Shown here: positions 1-8,394 of the stretch, one piece after another
Position numbering within the stretch: the first letter of the stretch is position 1
Layout: the number at the start of each line of letters is the position of its first letter
Assembly (NCBI RefSeq): GCF_900115205.1
Contig: NZ_FOYQ01000002.1
Coordinates: 744,001 to 808,000 of the forward strand
DNA: 64,000 bases
DNA from: Robiginitalea myxolifaciens
GTDB lineage: Bacteria > Bacteroidota > Bacteroidia > Flavobacteriales > Flavobacteriaceae
Direction of reading: 5' to 3'
Program-made: the position numbers and the translations under genes
Notes under the pieces: model-generated
Told to the model about the DNA's origin: nothing
Database searches by the model: none
Seen by the model: the letters and a program-made list of their open reading frames with translations, nothing else

Positions 1-297
1 CAGCAATTCAGTTTCTCTTATTTCTACGATGAGATTTTTGAACCGGGTACGGAGTTAACCATCGGCATTCTGGGGGCAGATCAGGAATTTTACAACTATA
101 TGAATCTATTGGTCGGGCAGGCAGAGTCGGACGATGGCCCTTTTCAGACTCCGGTTGCCACGGTCCGCGGAAATGTTTTTGACGTAACCGACCTCGACAA
201 TATTGATGATTTTGATAATGCGAACCAGGCTGAAATCTTTCCATTAGGGTATTTTGCTGTGGTACAAGAGTTTACAGCCAACATCACCATAGAATAG
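1..297 (+). CDS. DUF4249 family protein, C-terminal part (cut by window start)
   Basis: The frame is open from base 1 to the stop at 295-297, giving the last 98 residues of a protein whose start lies outside the window. It carries the same blocks as the next two genes: LGADQEFYNYM near the middle, then PVATVRGNVFDVTDLDNI and FPLGYFAVVQEF near the end. These genes are therefore tandem paralogues. DUF4249 proteins are Bacteroidota outer-membrane lipoproteins usually encoded just downstream of a TonB-dependent receptor; a receptor gene may lie left of the window (inference). Only five bases separate it from the next gene, so one transcript is likely. The ligand is unknown. Confidence 0.8.
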   Translation, partial: QQFSFSYFYDEIFEPGTELTIGILGADQEFYNYMNLLVGQAESDDGPFQTPVATVRGNVFDVTDLDNIDDFDNANQAEIFPLGYFAVVQEFTANITIE

Positions 298-302
298 TAC
301 AA

Positions 303-1214
303 ATGTCGGCGCGCAGATTTTACTTATTGTTGCTCCCGTTACTTGCAATCGCTTTTGCTTCCTGCGAGGATGTAATCGAGGTGGAAGTCCCGGAAGAAGA
401 CCCGCGCCTGAATGTCGAAGGATTAATTCGGGTAGATACCACCGAAGAATTCCTCCCTATCGAAATCAAATTAAGTACCACGACGCCATTTTTCGGGGAA
501 TTTCAGCCCGTTAACGAGGTCGAAGAAATTGTGATTATCATTCAGGTCTTTGACGAAGAGGGCAATTCCCAGGGTACAGGTACGTCGGTACTGGGACGTG
601 ATGAAACCCGCGAAGGCTATTACATTCCCGTGGTTATCGAAGGAGATGTGGACGAGCGCGTTGGGATGGGAATCATTGAATTTGACGTCCTATACACCCT
701 GGTAATCACTTGGGAAGGAAGGCGGTATGCCGCTCAGACCCGATATGTACCCGCTGTGCCCATTGCCGAGGCCAGCTTCGGGGGCAATACGCTTTTCGAC
801 GAAGATGAAACCGAGATCGTTGTCCGATTTACAGATAATGCAGATCCGGGTGACTACTATATTTTCGATTTCGGGGAAGGGGAATACCTCCCCTCAGAAG
901 ACGAATTTTACAACGGTCAGGATTTTGAGTTCTCCTATTTTGTACAACGGGAACTAACCACGGAAGATCCGCTGGAAATTAAAATATTGGGGGCAGACCA
1001 GACTTTTTACAACTACATGCTGCTCCTTACCGAACAATCCGGGCTGCTTGAAAATCCGTTCCAGGTTCCAGTGGCTACTGTTCGGGGCAATGTTTTTGAC
1101 GTTACTGAACTGGACAACATTGAAAATTTTGACAATGCTGGCTCCCCCATGGTCTTCCCCCTGGGTTATTTTGCAATCGTTCAGGAGTTTACCTATACCG
1201 TTCCGGCCGAATAG
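303..1214 (+). CDS. DUF4249 domain-containing lipoprotein
   Basis: A 303-residue protein with a lipoprotein signal: a hydrophobic stretch ending in a lipobox with Cys21 (AFASC), followed by acidic residues, which fits outer-membrane sorting. The rest is Glu/Asp- and aromatic-rich and looks all-beta. It shares the ILGADQTFYNYM and PVATVRGNVFDVTELDNI blocks with both neighbours. It is the second of three tandem paralogues. DUF4249 proteins are thought to act as partners of TonB-dependent receptors in nutrient uptake, but no substrate can be assigned from sequence. Confidence 0.85.
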   Translation: MSARRFYLLLLPLLAIAFASCEDVIEVEVPEEDPRLNVEGLIRVDTTEEFLPIEIKLSTTTPFFGEFQPVNEVEEIVIIIQVFDEEGNSQGTGTSVLGRDETREGYYIPVVIEGDVDERVGMGIIEFDVLYTLVITWEGRRYAAQTRYVPAVPIAEASFGGNTLFDEDETEIVVRFTDNADPGDYYIFDFGEGEYLPSEDEFYNGQDFEFSYFVQRELTTEDPLEIKILGADQTFYNYMLLLTEQSGLLENPFQVPVATVRGNVFDVTELDNIENFDNAGSPMVFPLGYFAIVQEFTYTVPAE

Positions 1215-1223
1215 TATCACATT

Positions 1224-2117
1224 TTGAAGGTTTCCAGATTTTTATTGTTCCTTAGCGTTAGCCTGCTTTTTGCGGCCTGTGAAGATGTGGTGGAAGTGGA
1301 AGTCACAGATTCACCCCCCAGACTCCTGGTCGAAGGCCTGCTTCGGGTAGACGAACAACAAGCCTTTATCCCCGTGAGGATACAGCTTAAGGAAACCGCT
1401 GGATTCTTTGAAGAACTTACCCCTACCCAGGCCGAGAACATCTTTATCCAGGTGGAGCGTTTTGAGGATGGACAGCTCATCGAATCCTTCAGTTCGCTCC
1501 TGGCGGAAGAAAGTCCGGGAACCGGGCTCTATGTGCCGGATCCGAATGCATTTGGAGACCAGCGGATTCCAACGGTCTTTCTGAATGCCGAGGTTCGCTT
1601 TACCTTGAATATACTCCATAAGGGAAGGAACTATGTAGCACAAACCTGGTACCAACCTGTAGTTCCGATCGATTTTGTATTACAAGGCAGAAATACCCTT
1701 TTTGAAGGAGATGAGACCGAGGTAATAATCACCTTTTCTGATCCGGGTACGACCGACGATTTTTACTTGTTCCAGTTTGACCCGGGGGAGTATTTGGTAA
1801 CCGAGGATCAGTTTTATCAGGGACAGCTATTTCAGTTTTCCTATTTCTATGAAGATCCTATTCCAGAGGGCACGCTTAAAACCATTCGGATCATGGGGGC
1901 GAGTGCGGAATTTTACAATTACATGGATTTACTCATCGAACAAAGTGAACTGGAAGGACCCTTTCAGGTACCCGCAGCCACAGTAAGGGGAAACGTTTTG
2001 GATGTTACGGATATCGATAACCTGGAACGTTCTAACAACGCGGATCGGCCCGAGGTATTTCCCTTAGGATATTTCGCGGTGGTGCAGCAATACGAAGAAG
2101 AGCTGATTATCCGCTAA
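1224..2117 (+). CDS. DUF4249 domain-containing lipoprotein, third tandem copy
   Basis: A 297-residue paralogue of the two preceding genes. The start is TTG at 1224; the signal peptide follows at once and ends in the lipobox LFAAC (Cys19), aligning with the upstream copy, so the TTG is well supported. The core keeps MGASAEFYNYM and the PAATVRGNVLDVTDIDNL block. Its stop is one base from the stop of the convergent glycerate kinase gene, so the two transcripts must overlap or end inside each other. Function is presumed to match the other two copies. Confidence 0.83.
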   Translation: MKVSRFLLFLSVSLLFAACEDVVEVEVTDSPPRLLVEGLLRVDEQQAFIPVRIQLKETAGFFEELTPTQAENIFIQVERFEDGQLIESFSSLLAEESPGTGLYVPDPNAFGDQRIPTVFLNAEVRFTLNILHKGRNYVAQTWYQPVVPIDFVLQGRNTLFEGDETEVIITFSDPGTTDDFYLFQFDPGEYLVTEDQFYQGQLFQFSYFYEDPIPEGTLKTIRIMGASAEFYNYMDLLIEQSELEGPFQVPAATVRGNVLDVTDIDNLERSNNADRPEVFPLGYFAVVQQYEEELIIR

Positions 2118-2118
2118 A

Positions 2119-3246
2119 TCACAATCCTTCGAAATAGTTTGCCACTGCTGCTTCGGTAAGTGCTGCGGCGTTTTCCATGTTCCAGGCTAATGGGCGATCC
2201 CGCTGCCCGACCTCCAGGACCGTATGCAATCCCGCGGCTTTCCATTCCGCTGCACCCAGGGTACAACGTCCGCAAACGGCAACAACGGGTGTATTAAACT
2301 GTTTGCCAAGATCCACTACGGCCTGGATCCATTTTCCCTGTAAACTCTGTGCATCCAGACTTCCTTCCCCCGTAACAATAAAATCCGTTTTATCAGAAGC
2401 CAGGGCCGCCTCCGCCCCGGTCTGCCGTAAGATGTATTGGGCCCCACCCAAAAACGCTGCCTCCAGAAAAACCTTCAGGCCATAGGCCGTTCCTCCTGCA
2501 GCCCCACATCCCGGAGTTTGGGCAGTATCGTTACCCAAATCCTGTTGTACTACGCGATCCAGATTCCGCAACCCCTGATCCAGGCTGCCTACCATATCGG
2601 GATCAGCCCCTTTTTGAGGGGCATAGACATAAGCCGCTCCGTTTTCGCCATAAAGGGGGTTATTCACATCATTTACAGCATATATCTGACACGCTTTCCA
2701 GGCGTCTGAAACCAAGCCGGCATCAATACGCTCAATACGTTCGAGGTTCTGACCCGAAGGGCTTAACAAGTTACCCTCCCGATCAAAAAATCGATATCCA
2801 ACGGCATGAGCCAAACCCATGCCTCCGTCACTGGTAGCGCTACCCCCAAGACCGACATAGATTTCCGTGGCACCTCGGGACAGCGCATCTGCGATCAACC
2901 GACCTGTGCCCTCTGTATGCGCCAATAGGGGATTGCGCTCATGGGGTTCGAGCAGCACCAATCCAGAGGCCTGTGCCATTTCTACAAAGGCAGTTCCGGA
3001 TTCAGGATCGAACAGGTATACAGCTTCTACCGGCCTACCCATTGGATCCGGGACCCTGAGCGATATGGTTTCCAAGGTTCGAATGGCCCCAACCGCCTCC
3101 AGGAATCCATCTCCCCCATCTGAGGCTGCAAACCTGGGAGTTTCGGCCTTCGGATACGTCTTGCGAATCCCTGCTACCACCGCATCGCTGACCTGTGCCG
3201 CTGTCAGGGATCCTTTGAATTTATCGGGAAGTAGTAATACGCGCAT
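2119..3246 (-). CDS. Glycerate kinase (GlxK/GarK family)
   Basis: A 375-residue protein of normal length for glycerate kinase type I, which phosphorylates D-glycerate to a phosphoglycerate with ATP in the cytosol. The N-terminus has the family pattern LPDKFKGSLTA, followed by AASDGGDGFLEA, the glycine-rich GLGGSATSDGGMG motif near residue 135, and TGEGSLDAQS near residue 290. There are no other glycerate or glyoxylate genes beside it, so the pathway feeding it is not visible. It is convergent with the DUF4249 genes. Confidence 0.93.
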   Translation of the reverse strand: MRVLLLPDKFKGSLTAAQVSDAVVAGIRKTYPKAETPRFAASDGGDGFLEAVGAIRTLETISLRVPDPMGRPVEAVYLFDPESGTAFVEMAQASGLVLLEPHERNPLLAHTEGTGRLIADALSRGATEIYVGLGGSATSDGGMGLAHAVGYRFFDREGNLLSPSGQNLERIERIDAGLVSDAWKACQIYAVNDVNNPLYGENGAAYVYAPQKGADPDMVGSLDQGLRNLDRVVQQDLGNDTAQTPGCGAAGGTAYGLKVFLEAAFLGGAQYILRQTGAEAALASDKTDFIVTGEGSLDAQSLQGKWIQAVVDLGKQFNTPVVAVCGRCTLGAAEWKAAGLHTVLEVGQRDRPLAWNMENAAALTEAAVANYFEGL

Positions 3247-3333
3247 TAAATCAATGGGAAATTAGAATTTGACGTACCTTCACGGTTAAAGTTAAGCTGT
3301 CGTACTATGGGCAGCAAAAGAAATTAAAGAATA

Positions 3334-3570
3334 ATGCCAACAGACCGGGAAAAACTGCTTAAAGGATTCAGGAGGCTACTGATTACTGTATTTCTGATGT
3401 TTACGGGGCCGGTTGTGCTCTACCAGGCCTTTAAAAACCAGGACCACCCCTGGTACATTCCCGTTCTGATTATCGGGGCCATCCTTGCCCTTGGGGCGAT
3501 GGCCATGGGATTCTGGGGCATTAAGACGCTTGTAGACGCCTTTTTTGCCAAGCCCAAATCCAAATCCTGA
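3334..3570 (+). CDS. Small membrane protein, DUF6095 family
   Basis: A 78-residue protein with two predicted membrane helices (about residues 14-33 and 41-63), a basic N-terminus and a Lys-rich tail. It resembles the flavobacterial DUF6095 family, which has no assigned function. It stands alone, 87 bases divergent from glycerate kinase and 89 bases before thrS, which has its own promoter. Confidence 0.75.
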   Translation: MPTDREKLLKGFRRLLITVFLMFTGPVVLYQAFKNQDHPWYIPVLIIGAILALGAMAMGFWGIKTLVDAFFAKPKSKS

Positions 3571-3609
3571 GCTACCACCGTGATTTTATCTGACTTGGCG
3601 CAGCCGAGG

Positions 3610-3640
3610 TTGTTCGGGTCGCAGGGAGATATTATCTTTG
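3610..3640 (+). promoter_or_regulatory. Bacteroidota promoter of thrS
   Basis: TTG at 3610-3612, a 20-base spacer, then TATCTTTG at 3633-3640, matching the Bacteroidota primary-sigma consensus (-33 TTTG/TTG, -7 TAnnTTTG). Transcription would begin around 3645-3648, leaving a leader of only about 13 bases before the thrS ATG. Confidence 0.7.
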
Positions 3641-3659
3641 CCGCCTACATCCTTTCCCT

Positions 3660-5615
3660 ATGATTGAGATTACCCTGCCCGATGGCAAAGTTCTGGAATA
3701 TGCCAGTGGAATTACTCCTTACGAGGTAGCCCGGGATATTAGCGAAGGTCTGGCCCGAAATGTGATCAGCGCCAGTTTCAACGGAAATACGGTGGAAACC
3801 GTCACCCCTCTTAAGGAGGATGGCGCGCTGGTGCTCTATACCTGGAACGACGAGGCGGGCAAAAAGGCATTTTGGCATTCCTCTTCCCACGTACTTGCAC
3901 AGGCCCTGGAAGAGCTGTACCCCGGAGTTAAGCTCACCATAGGTCCGGCCATCGAAAATGGGTTTTATTACGATGTCGATTTCGGAGAGCACACCGTCTC
4001 CGAGAAGGATTTTGACGCGATCGAAAAGAAAGCCCTGGAAATAGCCCGTGGTAAGCACGACTTTAAAATGCGGGAGGTCTCCAAGGCAGATGCCCTGGCC
4101 CACTACAAGGAAGAAGGCAATGACTTCAAGGTGGAATTGATCGAGAACCTGCAAGACGGGGATATCACCTTTTGCGACCACAGTACCTTTACAGACCTCT
4201 GCCGCGGGGGGCACATTCCCAATACCGGGATCATCAAAGCCTTCAAAGTGCTGAATGTTGCCGGGGCGTATTGGCGCGGTGACGAAAACCGGCCGCAACT
4301 AACGCGCGTTTACGGGATAAGTTTTCCGAAGCAAAAGGACCTGAAGGAATATCTGGAACTGCTGGAGGAAGCCAAGAAAAGGGACCACCGGAAACTGGGT
4401 AAAGAATTGGAATTATTCACCTTCTCCCAGCGGGTTGGACAGGGGCTGCCGCTTTGGTTGCCCAAAGGAGCCGCATTACGGGAACGCCTTGAAAATTTCC
4501 TGAAGCAGGCCCAGAAGAAAGCAGGATACGAGATGGTCGTTTCCCCGCATATCGGGCAAAAAGAACTCTATGTTACCTCCGGCCACTACGCGAAATATGG
4601 AGAGGACAGCTTTCAGCCGATCCACACCCCGAAAGAGGACGAAGAATTCCTCCTGAAACCCATGAACTGCCCGCACCACTGTGAGATTTACCGTGCGCGA
4701 CCTTTCTCGTACCGGGAACTGCCCAAGCGCTATGCGGAATTCGGGACGGTTTATCGCTATGAGCAGAGTGGGGAATTACACGGGCTTACCCGGGTCAGGG
4801 GCTTCACCCAGGATGATGCCCATATTTTCTGCACCAATGATCAATTGGATGCGGAATTCAAGAATGTTATCGATCTATCCCTCTATGTCCTCGGTTCCCT
4901 GGGATTCGAGAATTTCCGCGCTCAGGTTTCGGTACGCGACCCGGAAAATCCTGAGAAGTATATCGGTTCTTCCGATAATTGGGACAAGGCGGAGCAAGCC
5001 ATTATCAATGCCGCAACAGAGAAAGGACTCGATTTTGTGATCGAACCTGGAGAAGCCGCATTCTATGGACCCAAACTGGACTTTATGGTTCGGGATGCCC
5101 TGGGACGCCAATGGCAGCTGGGTACCATCCAGGTCGACTACAATTTACCAGAGCGTTTTGACCTGACCTACAAAGGCAGTGATAACGAATTGCACCGGCC
5201 TGTAATGATCCACCGTGCACCTTTCGGAAGTATGGAGCGGTTTGTGGCATTATTGTTGGAACACACGGGTGGAAATCTGCCGTTGTGGCTGGTTCCTGAA
5301 CAGGCTATCCTCCTGCCAGTCAGCGAGAAGCACGAAAAATATGCGGAAAAAGTTTTAAATTCTCTGGAAAATCGCGAAATTCGCGCCCTCGTAGACGCGC
5401 GCAGTGAAACGGTCGGCAAGAAGATCCGGGAGGCAGAGTTAGCAAAATATCCCTTCATGATCATCGTCGGTGACCAGGAAGCTGAAGAAGGTAAAATTTC
5501 GGTGCGTCGGCACGGAGGCGGGGATCTCGGATCCCTTACGGTGGAAGCCTTTGCCGACTTGATCCAAAAAGAAATAAATAGTACCTTAAAGACGTTCGAA
5601 AGTAAGTTAAATTAA
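3660..5615 (+). CDS. thrS: Threonine--tRNA ligase
   Basis: A 651-residue class II aminoacyl-tRNA synthetase of full length. Visible in order: N-terminal TGS domain (about 1-60); editing domain with the HSSSH metal-site motif (His73, His77) and the later CRGGH motif; catalytic core with the zinc-site Cys in [10 protein letters not shown]; motif 2 [26 protein letters not shown]; and a C-terminal anticodon-binding domain. It charges tRNA-Thr. It leads the operon thrS-infC-rpmI-rplT, a widely conserved order, and its stop is twelve bases before the infC start. Confidence 0.97.
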   Translation: MIEITLPDGKVLEYASGITPYEVARDISEGLARNVISASFNGNTVETVTPLKEDGALVLYTWNDEAGKKAFWHSSSHVLAQALEELYPGVKLTIGPAIENGFYYDVDFGEHTVSEKDFDAIEKKALEIARGKHDFKMREVSKADALAHYKEEGNDFKVELIENLQDGDITFCDHSTFTDLCRGGHIPNTGIIKAFKVLNVAGAYWRGDENRPQLTRVYGISFPKQKDLKEYLELLEEAKKRDHRKLGKELELFTFSQRVGQGLPLWLPKGAALRERLENFLKQAQKKAGYEMVVSPHIGQKELYVTSGHYAKYGEDSFQPIHTPKEDEEFLLKPMNCPHHCEIYRARPFSYRELPKRYAEFGTVYRYEQSGELHGLTRVRGFTQDDAHIFCTNDQLDAEFKNVIDLSLYVLGSLGFENFRAQVSVRDPENPEKYIGSSDNWDKAEQAIINAATEKGLDFVIEPGEAAFYGPKLDFMVRDALGRQWQLGTIQVDYNLPERFDLTYKGSDNELHRPVMIHRAPFGSMERFVALLLEHTGGNLPLWLVPEQAILLPVSEKHEKYAEKVLNSLENREIRALVDARSETVGKKIREAELAKYPFMIIVGDQEAEEGKISVRRHGGGDLGSLTVEAFADLIQKEINSTLKTFESKLN

Positions 5616-5627
5616 AATCGAGAAACC

Positions 5628-6185
5628 ATAGCAATACGTAGAAGACGCCGGCCGCAGCCGAGACGGGAAAATAAAAACCCGCACAATATCAATGATAAAA
5701 TCACGGCACCCAAGGTTCGCCTTGTAGGTGATAACGTGGAGATGGGAGTATACAGCATTCGCGAAGCCCTCGAGAAAGCTGAAGAGATCGGGTTAGACCT
5801 GGTTGAAATTTCCCCTAGCGCAGATCCACCGGTCTGCAAGATCATGGATTACAAGAAATTCCTGTACGAGCAAAAGAAGCGGGATAAAGCCTTAAAGGCA
5901 AAAGCTTCCAAGGTCGTAATCAAGGAAATTCGTTTCGGACCCAACACGGACGATCACGACTACGATTTTAAGAAAAAGCACGCAGAGAAGTTCCTGAAAG
6001 AAGGCGCCAAGTTAAAGGCCTATGTATTCTTCAAGGGACGTTCGATTGTGTATAAAGATAAAGGGGAAATTCTGCTGCTCCGCCTGGCCCAGGAATTGGA
6101 AGATTACGGGAAAGTAGAGCAGATGCCCAAGCTGGAAGGAAAGCGAATGACTATGTTCATCGCTCCCAAGACAGTTAAGAAATAA
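5628..6185 (+). CDS. infC: Translation initiation factor IF-3, predicted ATA start
   Basis: IF-3 of 185 residues, which binds the 30S subunit and proofreads start codons. The first in-frame ATG (5736) would remove the first 36 residues, including [19 protein letters not shown], which is conserved in IF-3 N-domains. The frame is open back to the thrS stop, and the only initiator-like codon there is ATA at 5628, giving (M)[16 protein letters not shown], the usual N-terminus in this group. Poor AUU/AUA starts on infC are the known basis of IF-3 autoregulation, since IF-3 discriminates against such codons. No Shine-Dalgarno sequence is evident. The N-domain, linker and C-domain (ending [13 protein letters not shown]) are intact. 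Confidence 0.93.
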   Translation: MAIRRRRRPQPRRENKNPHNINDKITAPKVRLVGDNVEMGVYSIREALEKAEEIGLDLVEISPSADPPVCKIMDYKKFLYEQKKRDKALKAKASKVVIKEIRFGPNTDDHDYDFKKKHAEKFLKEGAKLKAYVFFKGRSIVYKDKGEILLLRLAQELEDYGKVEQMPKLEGKRMTMFIAPKTVKK

Positions 6186-6273
6186 ATGGATTGTAGCTTC
6201 TGGCCTAAGCGAGAGTTACATGAAATTTAATAAGTGAGAAAGCGAAATTAAGAATCTGTAAACAAGCGAGACA

Positions 6274-6471
6274 ATGCCCAAGATGAAAACCAAATCCAGC
6301 GCCAAGAAGCGATTTAAGCTGACGGGTAGCGGGAAAATCAAACGGAAGCACGCTTACAAAAGCCACATCTTAACCAAGATGTCTAAAAAGCGTAAGCTCC
6401 GTCTGACGCATTCTACATTGGTACATCCGTCCGATGAGAATAGTATTAAAGAACAGCTGCGCCTGAAATAA
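6274..6471 (+). CDS. rpmI: 50S ribosomal protein L35
   Basis: A 65-residue, very basic protein beginning [26 protein letters not shown], the signature of bL35, with normal length. It lies between infC and rplT in the standard IF3-L35-L20 operon, with spacers of 88 and 86 bases. In other bacteria L20 binds leader RNA in this operon to repress L35/L20 synthesis; I did not identify the matching fold here. Confidence 0.97.
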   Translation: MPKMKTKSSAKKRFKLTGSGKIKRKHAYKSHILTKMSKKRKLRLTHSTLVHPSDENSIKEQLRLK

Positions 6472-6557
6472 ATCGCAGCCGGTAAGTTTAACCCTGGAGT
6501 CAGGCCATAAAAGCGTTCCACAAAGGAGCCGCCTGCTACAAAAAAACAAGAAACAAA

Positions 6558-6902
6558 ATGCCAAGATCAGTAAATTCAGTAGCCTCTAGAGCCCGCAGGA
6601 AAAAAGTCCTGAAGCAGGCCAAGGGGTATTATGGCCGACGTAAAAACGTCTGGACCGTAGCCAAAAATGCGGTTGAGAAGGCGATGCAATACGCCTATCG
6701 CGACCGAAGAAATAAAAAACGAAGCTTCCGTGCGCTGTGGATCACGCGTATCAACGCTGGTGCCCGCCTGCATGGAATGTCTTATTCCCAATTTATGGGA
6801 GCCGTTAAGGCAAACAACATCGAATTGAATCGCAAAGTGCTTGCAGACCTGGCCATGAACCACCCAGAAGCTTTTAAAGCTGTGGTGGACAAGGTTAAGT
6901 AG
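6558..6902 (+). CDS. rplT: 50S ribosomal protein L20
   Basis: A 114-residue bL20 with the expected N-terminus [23 protein letters not shown] and the conserved [16 protein letters not shown] block. It is an early 50S assembly protein binding 23S rRNA and, in several bacteria, the autoregulator of rpmI-rplT. It is the last gene of the thrS operon and is followed directly by an intrinsic terminator at 6924-6956. Confidence 0.97.
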   Translation: MPRSVNSVASRARRKKVLKQAKGYYGRRKNVWTVAKNAVEKAMQYAYRDRRNKKRSFRALWITRINAGARLHGMSYSQFMGAVKANNIELNRKVLADLAMNHPEAFKAVVDKVK

Positions 6903-6923
6903 GTAAACGCCACTCTCACTTAG

Positions 6924-6956
6924 AATCCCGGTTCCCATGGAGCCGGGATTTTTTTA
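6924..6956 (+). terminator. Intrinsic terminator of the thrS-infC-rpmI-rplT operon
   Basis: AATCCCGG at 6924-6931 pairs with CCGGGATT at 6943-6950; the stem extends inward through a G-T wobble and TCC/GGA to a three-base loop. A T run (TTTTTTT) follows. Confidence 0.92.
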
Positions 6957-6983
6957 TTCCGTAAATCTGGAGAAATCACGTAT

Positions 6984-7412
6984 TCAGCGCTGCTCGCCAA
7001 ACAGGGTAAGGACAAGGCGCCTTCCCGATGCCCGATCCCGGTGTTCACAGAGGTAAATACCCTGCCAGGTTCCCAGTTTTAAGCTTCCATTCCCAATGGG
7101 CACCTGTACGGAGTGTCCCACCAAAGAAGATTTGATGTGCGCAGGCATATCATCAGGTCCTTCTAAGGTATGCACGTAATAGGGAGCATTCTCAGGAACC
7201 ATCTGGTTAAAATGGCTTTCGAAATCCAGGCGTACATCCGGATCTGCGTTCTCGTTCAGGGTAAGCCCGGCCGAGGTATGCTGAATAAAAACCTGCAGGA
7301 ATCCCGTTTTGATTTCACGTATTTCCGGCAAAGCCCTGAGAATTTCCCGGGTGATCAGGTGGAACCCCCTGGGAAAAGGTTGCAAACGTATATCTTTCTG
7401 AATCCAAGGCAT
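6984..7412 (-). CDS. YjbQ family protein (UPF0047)
   Basis: A 142-residue protein of the YjbQ/UPF0047 fold. Key blocks are QHTSAGLTLNENADPDV (about 45-61), the HIKSSLVG motif and GTWQGIYLCEHRD near the end, supplying the conserved His and Asp residues of the family. Members have been linked to thiamin phosphate synthase activity in vitro, but the cell role is unsettled. I place the start at the ATG at 7412, because MPWIQKDIRL matches family N-termini; a start at 7442 would add ten untypical residues. Confidence 0.88.
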   Translation of the reverse strand: MPWIQKDIRLQPFPRGFHLITREILRALPEIREIKTGFLQVFIQHTSAGLTLNENADPDVRLDFESHFNQMVPENAPYYVHTLEGPDDMPAHIKSSLVGHSVQVPIGNGSLKLGTWQGIYLCEHRDRASGRRLVLTLFGEQR

Positions 7413-7528
7413 AGGGATCAAAATTGCGACTAAACATCTCAAGCCGCCGATTAAATTTGGATTAAATCAATTCCTTCCAACAACGAAAGTTACGGATAAA
7501 AAATACCTTTGCTAAAACCATTCGCACT

Positions 7529-8359
7529 ATGGCCCAATTCGAATATCCGCTTCCCGAAGACCTGAAAAAGGTACGCCTGGTTATTACCGATATGGATGGT
7601 ACCCTCCTGAATGCCAGGCATGAGGTAAGCGATCGATTTTTTGAATTATACCGCAGCTTAAGTGCACGGGGCGTCATTTTTGGGGCGGCCAGTGGCAGGC
7701 AATACCAGAGCATCGTTCAGAAGTTGCCCGAAATCCGAGAGAACATGGTGATCATTGCGGAGAATGGCGGCCTGGCAACGTATCAGGGACAGGAATTGGT
7801 TTCGACTCCCCTACCCCTTCAATTGCGTAATGAAGTACTCAGCGCTCTGGAGAATGTGCCTGGAACCTATGCCGTACTCTGTGGCAAGGACAACGCCTAT
7901 GTCAAACCCCATCCGGACAATTTCCTGGATAAACTCAGGGAGTATTATACCGGTTTCGAAATCCATGAAAACCTGCATGCATTCCAGGGGGAAATCATGA
8001 AGATCGCTGCCTACCATTTTGAGAGCTCAGAGCAATATATCTATCCGGCGGTTAAGCAATTCGAAACAGACCTTATGGTTAAGGTATCCGGAGCCCACTG
8101 GGTAGATCTTTCCCATGTTGACGCACATAAGGGCTTTGCCCTGAAAATTGTGCAGGAGCATTTGGGCATTGCCCCGGAAGAGACAATGGTCTTCGGAGAT
8201 TACAACAACGATCTGGAAATGATGTCACGGGCCGACTTCAGTTTTGCTATGGCCAACGCCCATCCGAATGTCCTGGATGCAGCCCGGTATCAGACAGCAA
8301 GTAATGAGGAACGCGGAGTGGATCAGGTACTGGAAAAACTAGCCGAAGCGCTTGGGTAA
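7529..8359 (+). CDS. HAD hydrolase, Cof-type (class IIB)
   Basis: A 276-residue HAD-superfamily phosphatase of the Cof subfamily. Motif I is DMDGT (Asp21, Asp23), motif III is around a Lys in DAHKG and motif IV is GDYNNDLEMM near residue 230; a large C2 cap lies between. Cof proteins hydrolyse sugar phosphates or flavin phosphates; the substrate cannot be read from sequence. A TACCTTTG box at 7504-7511 is a possible -7 element, but no matching -33 TTG is seen. It is convergent with the gene at 8395. Confidence 0.88.
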   Translation: MAQFEYPLPEDLKKVRLVITDMDGTLLNARHEVSDRFFELYRSLSARGVIFGAASGRQYQSIVQKLPEIRENMVIIAENGGLATYQGQELVSTPLPLQLRNEVLSALENVPGTYAVLCGKDNAYVKPHPDNFLDKLREYYTGFEIHENLHAFQGEIMKIAAYHFESSEQYIYPAVKQFETDLMVKVSGAHWVDLSHVDAHKGFALKIVQEHLGIAPEETMVFGDYNNDLEMMSRADFSFAMANAHPNVLDAARYQTASNEERGVDQVLEKLAEALG

Positions 8360-8394
8360 CTCACTTATTGAACTGTTACCGCAATGGCCTGGAA

